DNA of 5,240 bases from an uncultured Clostridia bacterium. GTDB lineage: Bacteria > Bacillota > Clostridia > Lachnospirales > Lachnospiraceae. The notes under the pieces were generated by a model. That model was not told the DNA's origin, did no database searches, and saw nothing but the letters and a program-made list of their open reading frames with translations. Position numbers and translations under genes: made by a program. The stretch is from the NCBI GenBank assembly GCA_947178045.1, contig CAMWWR010000171.1, forward strand, positions 1 through 5,240, in the 5' to 3' direction. Of this stretch, positions 1 to 5,240 are shown piece after piece (within the stretch, counting starts at the first letter, position 1; every line of letters starts with the position of its first letter).

Positions 1-70
1 TTTTCCAGCAGAAGACGGCATACGCGATTTCTGCCTGTCTCGGGGGCTCGGAGATGTGGATCAGAGACAG
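1..70 (+). other. Illumina Nextera adapter/P7/index left at the contig end (not genomic)
   Basis: This stretch is library adapter, not organism DNA. On the plus strand, 1-4 is a T run, 5-28 matches the 24-base P7 flow-cell sequence, 29-36 is TTCTGCCT (the adapter form of the Nextera i7 index N703 as I recall it), 37-51 is the read-2 adapter portion and 52-70 is the 19-base Tn5 mosaic end. I compared it from memory of the standard oligos: 61 of 66 bases agree over 5-70. The five differences are at 6, 26, 43, 59 and 62, and all are A to C or T to G, which fits low-quality calls late in a read. The T run is what a read would give as A calls beyond P7. The order matches a read that passed through a short insert into the far adapter. 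The insert, and so the genome, begins at about 71. Confidence 0.96.
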
Positions 71-1747
71 CTTTGTCTCTGCATCCCTCCACGGATTCTG
101 CTCCGGGAACTTCATGCTGAGAGCGATCTTCTCACCCTGAATATCCTTGATAAAGGCCTTTACAACATCGCCCGGCTTGAATACCTTCTTCGGATTCTCC
201 ACTCTGCCCCAGGACATTTCGGAAATGTGAAGCAGTCCGTCCGCTCCGCCGAGATCGATGAATACGCCGAACTCCGTCACGTTCTTCACGGTGCCCTCAA
301 CGACATCGCCGACATTGATCCTTGCGAAGAGAGCTTCCGCCATCTCCTTCTTCTTTGCGATGATCAGCTGCTTGCGGTCGCCGATGATCCTTCTCCTCTT
401 CGGATTGAACTCGCTGATTACGAACTCGATCTCCTGATCCTTGTACTTCTCGAGATCTCTCTCATAAGTATCGGAGACAAGGCTCGCCGGGATGAACACC
501 CTGGACTCCTCGACAACAACGCTTAAGCCTCCGCCGAGCACGGCCGCAACCTTCGCGCGGAGCACTTCCTTGTTGTTGAAAGCCTCCTCAAGGCGCTTGT
601 TGCCCTTCTCTGCGATCAGCTTCTTGTAGGTGAGGAGAACCTGTCCCTCCCCGTCGTGTACCTTCAGAACCTTCGCCGTCATCGTCTCGCCTTCTTTTAC
701 GAGAGTCCTCAAATCCACATTCGGAGTGTTGGTATACTCGCTTCTGGTGATGATGCCATCCGCCTTATAGCCGATGTTCAGGACGATTTCGTCTTCCTTC
801 ACACCAATGACCACACCCTCGACGACCTCTCCATTGTGTATTGTCTTTAAAGACTCCTCCAATAATTGCTCGAAATTTTCTTCCGACATGCTCGTTTGAA
901 CCTCCTTGATAATATTGTATGGGGTGGATGCCCCTGCTGTAATACCTACGCTACGAAAAGATTTCATCTTACCGAAATCCAGGTCACCAAGTGTCTGTAT
1001 ATAGTAAGTGTTCTCACATTCCTTTTTTGAAATTTCGAAAAGCTTTCTCGTATTCGAGCTTGACCTTCCTCCGATCACAATCATGGCATCCGACTGCCCG
1101 GCGAGTGCCTTTGCTTCCGCCTGACGTTCTTCCGTCGCGTTGCATATCGTATTTACAACAAGTATATCATACCTCTTTTTCTCAATAATTTCAACTAAAT
1201 CTTCAAATTTCTTGTAATTAAATGTCGTCTGCGCCACGATACAGAGCTTTTTGCCCTCGGGCAGTACAATTTTTTCTGCTTCCTCCTCATTTTCCACAAT
1301 CCAGACCGGCGTCCGGCTCCAACCGGTAGTGCCCTCGACCTCGGGGTGGTTCCTGTCGCCGATCACAAGGATCTGATATCCCTCCCCGCTTTTCTGCTGC
1401 ACAATCCGATGTATTTTTTTTACGAAGGGGCAGGTCGCGTCGATGATCTTAAATTTCGGCTCTCCCCTCTCGTTCCTCTGTTCCTCAAGAAAGCGGTGCA
1501 CCGACTCCGGAACGCCGTGCGACCGGATAACGATCGTTCCGCCGGAAAGCCCGCCGACCTCCTGAAGATCTGCCAGCACCTGCACCCCCCGGCGCTTCAG
1601 GGACTCGACAACCTCCTCATTGTGTATGATCGATCCGAGCGTGTACACTCCGCCCTCCGGATGCTGCTCCGCCTCCCGGCAGACCGCGTCCACCGCCCGC
1701 TCTACTCCGAAGCAGTAACCCGCCGTTTTCGCAACCGTGACCTTCAT
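71..1747 (-). CDS. ispH: IspH (HMBPP reductase) fused to ribosomal protein S1, 3' end missing
   Basis: Start ATG at 1747-1745, with GGGAGG at 1763-1758 ten bases upstream. The genomic part encodes 559 residues, ending at K559 (71-73). The frame stays open into the adapter, but those codons are artificial. Residues 1-285 are IspH/LytB, the [4Fe-4S] enzyme that reduces HMBPP to IPP and DMAPP in the last step of the MEP isoprenoid pathway. All three cluster cysteines are visible: C12 (GYCFGVERAV), C106 (DATCPFV) and C202 (NTICNATEERQ). Substrate-pocket motifs are also present: H42, H77 (RSHGV), H134 and E136 (NHPEVEG), QTT at 173-175, SSSN at 229-232 and S275 (TAGASTP). Residues from 287 on resemble ribosomal protein S1, with S1/OB domains at about 305-375, 392-460 and 477-547. 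The third is typical (VGDVVEGTVKNVTEFGVFIDLGGADGLLHIS, in two pieces at 479-491 and 492-508). Such fusions are known in Clostridia. Any further S1 domain and the real stop are missing. Confidence 0.95.
890..907 (-). promoter_or_regulatory. Internal Shine-Dalgarno and ATG at the IspH/S1 junction
   Basis: On the minus strand AAGGAGG (907-901) precedes an in-frame ATG (889-887, codon 287) by 11 bases. This ATG opens the S1-like part (MSEENFEQLLEES), just after the end of the IspH fold. The arrangement could let ribosomes start again and make a free S1 protein besides the fusion. The match to the anti-Shine-Dalgarno is strong, while the spacing is a little long. It may instead be a relic of two once separate genes. 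The sequence shows the site; its use is inferred. Confidence 0.5.
1166..1194 (-). promoter_or_regulatory. Possible sigma-A promoter inside ispH, upstream of the S1 part
   Basis: On the minus strand a -35-like TTGAAA (1194-1189) and a -10-like TATGAT (1171-1166) are separated by exactly 17 bases. Each hexamer matches five of six consensus positions. The site is in the most AT-rich part of the window (about 25% GC at 1141-1200). A start near 1159 would give a leader of about 270 bases before the internal S1 ATG at 889. The site lies in coding sequence (residues 185-194 of IspH), so the match could be chance in AT-rich codons. Confidence 0.3.
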
Positions 1748-1786
1748 CCTGCATGTTCCTCCCGTTTCCTTTTTCTCCTGCCCGTC

Positions 1787-1815
1787 CAGGGAAACGCTGA
1801 TTAAAACGTTTCCTG
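1787..1815 (-). promoter_or_regulatory. Inverted repeat in the leader of ispH-rpsA
   Basis: On the minus strand CAGGAAACG (1815-1807) is followed by ten bases and then CGTTTCCCTG (1796-1787). The arms pair over nine bases with one bulged C. It lies 40 bases before the ispH start codon. It could be an RNA hairpin in the leader or a protein-binding site. TTTAAT in the loop resembles a -10 box, but I see no good -35 partner. Confidence 0.3.
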
Positions 1816-1860
1816 CGCCGAATCTGCACCGCAAAGCAGCATATTCTCTGGCAAATCCGT

Positions 1861-1897
1861 AAGCCTCTGAAAGAGGAAAGCCTCTTTTAGAGGCTTT
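1861..1897 (-). terminator. Hairpin just after cmk, possible terminator or attenuator
   Basis: Seventeen bases past the cmk stop lies a dense palindrome. Arms 1861-1876 and 1881-1896 are 16 bases each with a four-base loop and a single A-C mismatch in the minus-strand RNA (a G-U pair in plus-strand RNA). Read from the minus strand, a compact alternative stem forms first: AAAGCCTCT (1897-1889), loop AAA, AGAGGCTTT (1885-1877). The T-rich TTTCCTCTTTC follows. A second small stem, CCTCT-TTC-AGAGG, lies at 1876-1864. The tract is not a clean U run, so termination may be partial. The placement fits a terminator or attenuator between cmk and ispH-rpsA. Confidence 0.45.
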
Positions 1898-1913
1898 GCA
1901 TCCCACCGGGGGC

Positions 1914-2609
1914 TCAGGCCTGCCGGGCGTCCCCGGTCTTTTCCCGCCGTTCCCGGAACAGCCGGAGGATCTCGTCCCTCGTCTGCTCGATGGTGAGCAG
2001 CGAGCCGTCGAGCAGCACGGCGTCGTCCGCCCTTTTCAGCGGGGATACCGCCCGGCTCATATCCTGCCGGTCGCGCTCGGCAATCTCCCTCTCGAGCTCA
2101 TCACGGTCGCAGGTCTCGCCGCGCTCCACAAGCTCCCGGTATCTGCGCTCCGCGCGGATGGATACATCCGCCGTCAGATAAATCTTCAGGTCGGCGTCCG
2201 GAAGCACCTCCGTGCCGATATCCCTGCCGTCCATGATGACGTCCGCCTCCCTCGCCAGCTTCCACTGAAGCTCGCGCAGCTTTTCCCTCACCGCCGGAAC
2301 CGGGCTTGTGACGGATGCCATTTTCCCGACCTCCTCGGTCCGGATCAGTCCGTTTACATTCTCGCCGTTCAGCAGGACGACCTGCTCTCCGCCCTCGTAG
2401 TGCAGCGTCACCTCCGCCTCCGGAAGCGCTGCCCGGATCCCGGAAATGTCCTCCGGTGAGATGCCCTTCCTCAGGAAAAACAGCGCAAGCGCGCGGTACA
2501 TCGCTCCCGTATCGACATACACAAAGCCGAGCTCCTTTGCGGCCAGCCGTGCAATCGTACTTTTTCCGGCTCCCGCCGGACCGTCTATCGCAATATTATA
2601 TGTTTTCAT
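1914..2609 (-). CDS. cmk: Cytidylate kinase
   Basis: Transfers phosphate from ATP to CMP and dCMP in the cytoplasm, feeding CDP and dCDP to nucleotide pools. The protein has 231 residues, normal for bacterial Cmk. Visible features are the P-loop GPAGAGKS (10-17), the YVDTGAMYRA nucleotide-binding segment (31-40), SPVPAVREKLRELQ (102-115), MDGRDIGTEVLPDADLKIYL (126-145) with the DGRDIGT signature, and the C-terminal ERDRQDMSRAVSPLKRADDA (178-197), which carries the arginines and aspartate of the lid and monophosphate site. The start at 2609 is set by AGGAGG (2621-2616) six bases upstream and by alignment of MKTYNIAIDGPAGAGK with the family. The frame is open further upstream, but that part is basic and unlike Cmk. 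The flavoprotein stop is 86 bases upstream and ispH-rpsA follows 166 bases downstream. cmk next to ispH or rpsA is a recurring arrangement in Clostridia and other bacteria. Confidence 0.97.
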   Translation of the reverse strand: MKTYNIAIDGPAGAGKSTIARLAAKELGFVYVDTGAMYRALALFFLRKGISPEDISGIRAALPEAEVTLHYEGGEQVVLLNGENVNGLIRTEEVGKMASVTSPVPAVREKLRELQWKLAREADVIMDGRDIGTEVLPDADLKIYLTADVSIRAERRYRELVERGETCDRDELEREIAERDRQDMSRAVSPLKRADDAVLLDGSLLTIEQTRDEILRLFRERREKTGDARQA

Positions 2610-2695
2610 TGTCAGCCTCCTGCATCTCCTCTTTTGCTGTCCGCGCGTTCCTCTCCCCGCCGCCCGCACCCGAAATTACAGACGGAGCCGCAAGC

Positions 2696-4180
2696 TCAGG
2701 GAATACTGCTCGCCGCCAGATGTGCGCTCGACCACGCGATCTGCAAATTGAAGCCGCCGGTCAGCGCGTCCACGTCGAGCACCTCGCCGGCAAAATACAG
2801 CCCCGGGACAAGCTTTGATTCCATTGTGGACGGATTGACCTCCTTCACCGAAATCCCGCCCTTTGTGATAACGGCCTCGGAATAGTCCCCGAGCGCGGCG
2901 ACCGGCAGCGCCAGATCCTTGAGCAGAGCCGCCAGCCCCCTGCGCTCTTCCCTGGAGATCGCATTCACCTGCCTGTCCGGCAAAATCCCGCTAAGCTTCA
3001 TTATAACCGGAATCAATTTCTGTGGCAAGAGATGTTCCAGCGCATTTTTATAACGTTTGTTTTTTGCTTCGTCAAAATCCCTCAGAATGCGCGCATCCAG
3101 CTGCTCTTCCGACAGAGCGGGCTTCAAATCGATATGGAGGGACAGCTCGTAATCCGCAAGTCTTTCTGCAATATAGCTGCTCGCGCTCAAAATGACCGGC
3201 CCGCTCACGCCGTGCGCAGTAAACACAAGCTCGCCGAACTCCTCCCACAGCACGGAGCCCACGGACAGCCTTTTCTTCCCCTTCATCGGCGTCCGTTCCG
3301 GCTCCTGCGAGGCTTTCGCTGCCCTGCCGTCCCCGGCCGACCGGCCCGGTCCCGCCGGATGCCCGGAGCCGCTTTCCCCGGAAATTCCCTCCGTCCGGCC
3401 GTGCCCTCCGGCTCCTTCTGTCTCCGCTTCCGGGCCACGCTCCTGCAGAGCTTCCGCAGCTGAACCGGATTCCTTTCCGCCCGGAATCTCTTCCGCTCCC
3501 CTCTGCTTCTCTGCGTCCACCTTCACTGAAACCCGGACATTTCTCAGGGAGAGCCCCTCCAGCTCCCCGCAAAGCCGGGAATTCAGACGGATGCCGACCA
3601 GGGACGGATAGAGACGCGTCACACTGTGCCCGAGGCGCTTCGCCATGCGGTAGCCGTCGCCGGTCGCCCCGGTCGTCGGGTAGGACAGACCCCCGGTCGC
3701 TAAGATTCCCGCCTCCGCAGTCGTCTGCGCTCCGCCCGCGAGCCGAACGCCCGCAAAGCGCCCGTCCTGCGTCAAAAGCTCCGCCACCTTCGTATTCAGC
3801 TGAATTCTCACTCCCAGCCGCTTCAGCTCGCGCTCAAGGGAGCGTATAACATCCGAGGAATGATCCGAGACAGGGAATACCCTTTGACCGCGCTCAATCT
3901 TGAGCTTCAGACCGATAGACTCAAAATAAGAAATCGTATCCTGATTGGTAAAGCCGTGGAACGCACTGTACAGGAACCTTGGATTCGACACGACATTGCG
4001 AAACAGCTCCTCCGTCTCGCAGGCGTTCGTCAGGTTGCATCTGCCCTTTCCTGTGATATACAGTTTTTTTCCAAGCTTTTCATTTTGCTCGTACAGCGTG
4101 ACAGAATGCCCGTTCTGTGCGCAGAACGCCGCCGCCATCATTCCGGCCGCCCCGCCGCCGACCACAATCACCTTGCTCAT
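2696..4180 (-). CDS. HI0933/BaiN-family FAD-dependent oxidoreductase with low-complexity insert
   Basis: A predicted soluble flavoprotein of 494 residues. The N-terminal dinucleotide-binding fold is clear: VIVVGGGAAGMMAA (4-17) with the GxGxxG pattern and an acidic residue at E31. The family signature GKKLYITGKGRCNLTN follows at 37-52. ATGGLSYPTTGATGDGY (161-177), EEFGELVFTAHGVSGPVILS (313-332) and the C-terminal GLYFAGEVLDVDALTGGFNL (460-479) are also typical. The family (HI0933, YhiN, BaiN) is widespread; Clostridium scindens BaiN was linked to bile-acid dehydroxylation, but no bai genes are seen here and the substrate is unknown. Relatives are about 400-420 residues. The excess is an insert at about 224-304 rich in G, E, A, S and R. 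The start at 4180 begins the conserved MSKVIVVGGG. Its best Shine-Dalgarno, AAAGGA (4200-4195), is 14 bases away, longer than usual. The lipoprotein gene ends 23 bases upstream, so the two are probably cotranscribed. Confidence 0.92.
   Translation of the reverse strand: MSKVIVVGGGAAGMMAAAFCAQNGHSVTLYEQNEKLGKKLYITGKGRCNLTNACETEELFRNVVSNPRFLYSAFHGFTNQDTISYFESIGLKLKIERGQRVFPVSDHSSDVIRSLERELKRLGVRIQLNTKVAELLTQDGRFAGVRLAGGAQTTAEAGILATGGLSYPTTGATGDGYRMAKRLGHSVTRLYPSLVGIRLNSRLCGELEGLSLRNVRVSVKVDAEKQRGAEEIPGGKESGSAAEALQERGPEAETEGAGGHGRTEGISGESGSGHPAGPGRSAGDGRAAKASQEPERTPMKGKKRLSVGSVLWEEFGELVFTAHGVSGPVILSASSYIAERLADYELSLHIDLKPALSEEQLDARILRDFDEAKNKRYKNALEHLLPQKLIPVIMKLSGILPDRQVNAISREERRGLAALLKDLALPVAALGDYSEAVITKGGISVKEVNPSTMESKLVPGLYFAGEVLDVDALTGGFNLQIAWSSAHLAASSIP
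3269..3511 (-). other. GC-rich, low-complexity coding insert within the flavoprotein
   Basis: Codons for residues about 224-304 interrupt the usual join between NVRVSVKVD and VGSVLWEEFGELVF. The peptide has almost no hydrophobic residues in its middle (for example GAGGHGRTEGISGESGSGHP at 256-275) and is likely a disordered surface loop. GC here is about 72% over 3301-3480, clearly above the flanks. The reading frame is intact on both sides and the downstream motifs are normal, so this is not a frameshift. No exact internal repeat is visible. Confidence 0.7.
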
Positions 4181-4193
4181 AACAATTATTGTT
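4181..4193. repeat. 13-base perfect palindrome before the flavoprotein start
   Basis: AACAAT-T-ATTGTT lies directly against the ATG at 4180, between the start codon and AAAGGA (4200-4195). In RNA it could fold only as a small weak stem (AACA/TGTT with a five-base loop). If formed, it would shorten the effective ribosome-binding-site distance from 14 bases to one nearer normal. It may also be a chance AT-rich palindrome. Confidence 0.4.
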
Positions 4194-4203
4194 GTCCTTT
4201 GCT

Positions 4204-4755
4204 TTAATTTCCGAGATACACATAATTCAGCTCGAAGCTTCGGTTTTCCGAGCTGTAGGCCGCGCCCTCCACGCGATAGATCACGCTTGTATACTCGGAA
4301 AAGTTTTCGAGAATGCTCTGGGCGATCGCGTCCAGTATTTCCTCCTCCAGCTTTGCGTTGACCCCGCACACCGGAGCCTTGCCGGAAGTAAAGCTAACGA
4401 TCACTCTGCCCTCCTCCAGCGTCACCGAGTCAAGCCCGACCTCAACGGCCACATCCTCCATCGTACCCACGACATAGCGCACAAGATATTCCGGCGTCAG
4501 CTCGATGCTCTCGGAAAGCACCGCGGTCGTCTCCTCGTTCTCGAGATTTTCCGACAGAGTATAGTAGGTTATTTTCTTTGTCTGCAGAGGGGTGTACGAA
4601 GCGCCCGGCACATTATCCGCCCCCTGCGAAGGCCCGGAAGTCGGAATCGGCGTAAACTCCAGGTCCTCATCCTCATTCGCTTTTCCGCACGCGACGACAG
4701 CGCACAGCATACATACGGCTGTAAGCATCCGGAGTATTCTTCCCGTTCTTTTCAT
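4204..4755 (-). CDS. GerMN-domain lipoprotein
   Basis: A predicted secreted lipoprotein of 183 residues. MKRTGRILRMLTAVCMLCAV (1-20) followed by VAC gives a basic N-region, a hydrophobic core and a lipobox with C23 as the lipid-attachment site. An acidic, Pro/Gly/Ser-rich linker follows at about 25-58. A single GerMN-like domain spans about 62-180, with ITYYTL (62-67), LTPEYLVRYVVGTMEDVA (86-103), VTLEEGRVIVSF (111-122), EEEILDAIAQSILENFSEYT (137-156) and a final VIYRVEG (158-164). GerMN domains occur in the Bacillus spore protein GerM and in envelope lipoproteins; their biochemical role is poorly known, so no reaction is assigned. I chose the ATG at 4755 because it gives a standard signal peptide; AAAGGA (4773-4768) is 12 bases away. 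An in-frame ATG at 4800 would add 15 residues and cannot be excluded. The flavoprotein starts 23 bases downstream. Confidence 0.85.
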   Translation of the reverse strand: MKRTGRILRMLTAVCMLCAVVACGKANEDEDLEFTPIPTSGPSQGADNVPGASYTPLQTKKITYYTLSENLENEETTAVLSESIELTPEYLVRYVVGTMEDVAVEVGLDSVTLEEGRVIVSFTSGKAPVCGVNAKLEEEILDAIAQSILENFSEYTSVIYRVEGAAYSSENRSFELNYVYLGN

Positions 4756-4904
4756 TGATGCGCCACATCCTTTCTGCAAATAACCCCGCCGAATTTCCAT
4801 TGTGCAATCTCATCCTCAGAAACAGAATACTCCAAAACTTTGTCATTTTTATGGTAGAAACCGTAAAGATTTAAGGCCGAAGCGCTGGTTGGCCCGCTGC
4901 CCCC
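4756..4904 (-). other. pgsA-lipoprotein intergenic region, no clear signal
   Basis: This gap of 149 bases separates the pgsA stop from the lipoprotein start. It goes from GC-rich just after pgsA to AT-rich around 4825-4875. A short GGCC...GGCC inverted repeat near 4875-4894 lacks a T run and is not a convincing terminator. The AT-rich part holds only weak promoter-like hexamers. If the upstream alternative ATG at 4800 is used, the gap is 104 bases. Confidence 0.4.
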
Positions 4905-5240
4905 CTATTTTGTGCCCTCCGTTATGACCCTGCGGTTCGCATAGATATAATCCACCAGAGAGATCACCGTCAGCAGCACGGCGGTATACAGAAGAATCTG
5001 CTCCGAAACCTCGAAAAATGTCCCGTCGAGATCCAGAATGAAAAAGACGCACATAACCATCTGCACAACGGTCTTTATCTTTCCCCAGCTGTTCGCGGCG
5101 ATCACGATATGATTACCCGCGGCCACCAGACGGAAACCGCTGATCGTAAATTCCCGCGCAATGATCAGGATGACGACCCACGCCGGAACACTCCCTATCT
5201 CCACGAAGCAGATCAGGGCCGAACACACTAGCAGCTTATC
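4905..5240 (-). CDS. pgsA: CDP-diacylglycerol-glycerol-3-phosphate 3-phosphatidyltransferase, C-terminal part
   Basis: A membrane enzyme that joins CDP-diacylglycerol and glycerol 3-phosphate to make phosphatidylglycerophosphate, the committed step to phosphatidylglycerol and cardiolipin. Only the last 111 residues are here; the frame runs past 5240, and the first residues, DKLLVCSALI, fit the end of the CDP-alcohol phosphotransferase motif, whose final aspartate would be this D. The rest is typical of PgsA: VPAWVVILIIAREFTISGFR (18-37), VIAANSWGKIKTVVQM (46-61) and a hydrophobic C-terminal segment (80-100) ending in a short polar tail with basic residues. Hydrophobic stretches at about 3-13, 18-28, 57-70 and 80-100 fit membrane helices. 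A GTG at 5228-5226 is an internal valine, not the start. The stop is TAG at 4907-4905. Confidence 0.93.
   Translation of the reverse strand, partial: DKLLVCSALICFVEIGSVPAWVVILIIAREFTISGFRLVAAGNHIVIAANSWGKIKTVVQMVMCVFFILDLDGTFFEVSEQILLYTAVLLTVISLVDYIYANRRVITEGTK

Noticed and set aside
56..526. Plus-strand open frame of 156 codons at the left end
   Set aside because: It is antisense to the S1 domains, begins inside the adapter sequence and resembles no family; the minus-strand S1 frame explains the region.
1896..2459. Plus-strand open frame of 187 codons opposite cmk
   Set aside because: It is a shadow of cmk, a GC-rich gene whose complement stays open by chance. It has no recognisable domain.
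2610..2669. N-terminal extension of Cmk from an upstream GTG
   Set aside because: The extra 20 residues are basic and unlike Cmk, and an ideal AGGAGG six bases before the ATG at 2609 fixes the start.
3072..3611. Open frames on both strands across the flavoprotein insert
   Set aside because: They are low-complexity translations of a GC-rich stretch. The canonical flavoprotein frame runs through without a break.
4181..4369. N-terminal extension of the flavoprotein into the lipoprotein gene
   Set aside because: The conserved family start is MSKVIVVGGG at 4180; the extension only reads another frame of the GerMN gene.
4800..4870. Promoter for the lipoprotein gene
   Set aside because: Hexamer pairs such as TTAAAT and TAAAAA with 17 bases between match only 3/6 and 4/6; too weak to annotate.
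4875..4894. Terminator after pgsA
   Set aside because: Only a four-base GGCC/GGCC pairing with a 12-base loop and no T tract.
1..5240. CRISPR array, tRNA or rRNA gene, insertion sequence, phage or novel defence system
   Set aside because: I saw no regularly spaced repeats, no cloverleaf or rRNA sequence, no transposase or integrase motifs, and every larger frame on the minus strand belongs to a known housekeeping or envelope family. The Tn5 mosaic end at 52-70 comes from library preparation, not from a resident transposon.

Overview
The window is chromosomal housekeeping DNA from a Gram-positive anaerobe. All five genes read on the minus strand, so the biological order runs from high to low coordinates. 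A fusion of IspH (isoprenoid synthesis) to ribosomal protein S1, the neighbourhood of an HI0933/BaiN-type flavoprotein followed by cmk, and a GerMN-domain lipoprotein all point to Clostridia. Lachnospiraceae is the most likely family; this is inferred from gene content, and no species can be named. GC is fairly high in most genes, with a conspicuous AT-rich trough inside the ispH part (about 25-47% GC per 60-base line from 841 to 1200) and a GC-rich peak inside the flavoprotein (about 72% at 3301-3480).

In transcription order: the C-terminal part of pgsA, which enters at 5240 and stops at 4905 (anionic phospholipid synthesis); a 149-base gap; a small GerMN-domain lipoprotein (4755-4204); 23 bases later an HI0933/BaiN-family FAD protein (4180-2696) with an unusual low-complexity insert; an 86-base gap; cmk, cytidylate kinase (2609-1914); a 166-base gap holding two inverted repeats; and the ispH-rpsA fusion (from 1747, reading off the left end). 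The fusion contains three S1 domains before the sequence ends. Its junction carries a Shine-Dalgarno and ATG that could also start a free S1 protein, and a sigma-A-like promoter lies about 300 bases upstream of that ATG, inside the ispH part.

The left end is not genomic. Positions 1-70 match, in order, a short T run, the Illumina P7 sequence, an 8-base i7 index, the Nextera read-2 adapter and the Tn5 mosaic end, with five substitutions that are all A to C or T to G on the plus strand. Genomic sequence therefore starts at about 71, and the end of the rpsA reading frame (codons at 70 and below) is an artefact. I found no new defence, mobile or biosynthetic system. The items most worth following up are the adapter artefact, the dual-start IspH-S1 design, the flavoprotein insert and the hairpins before ispH.
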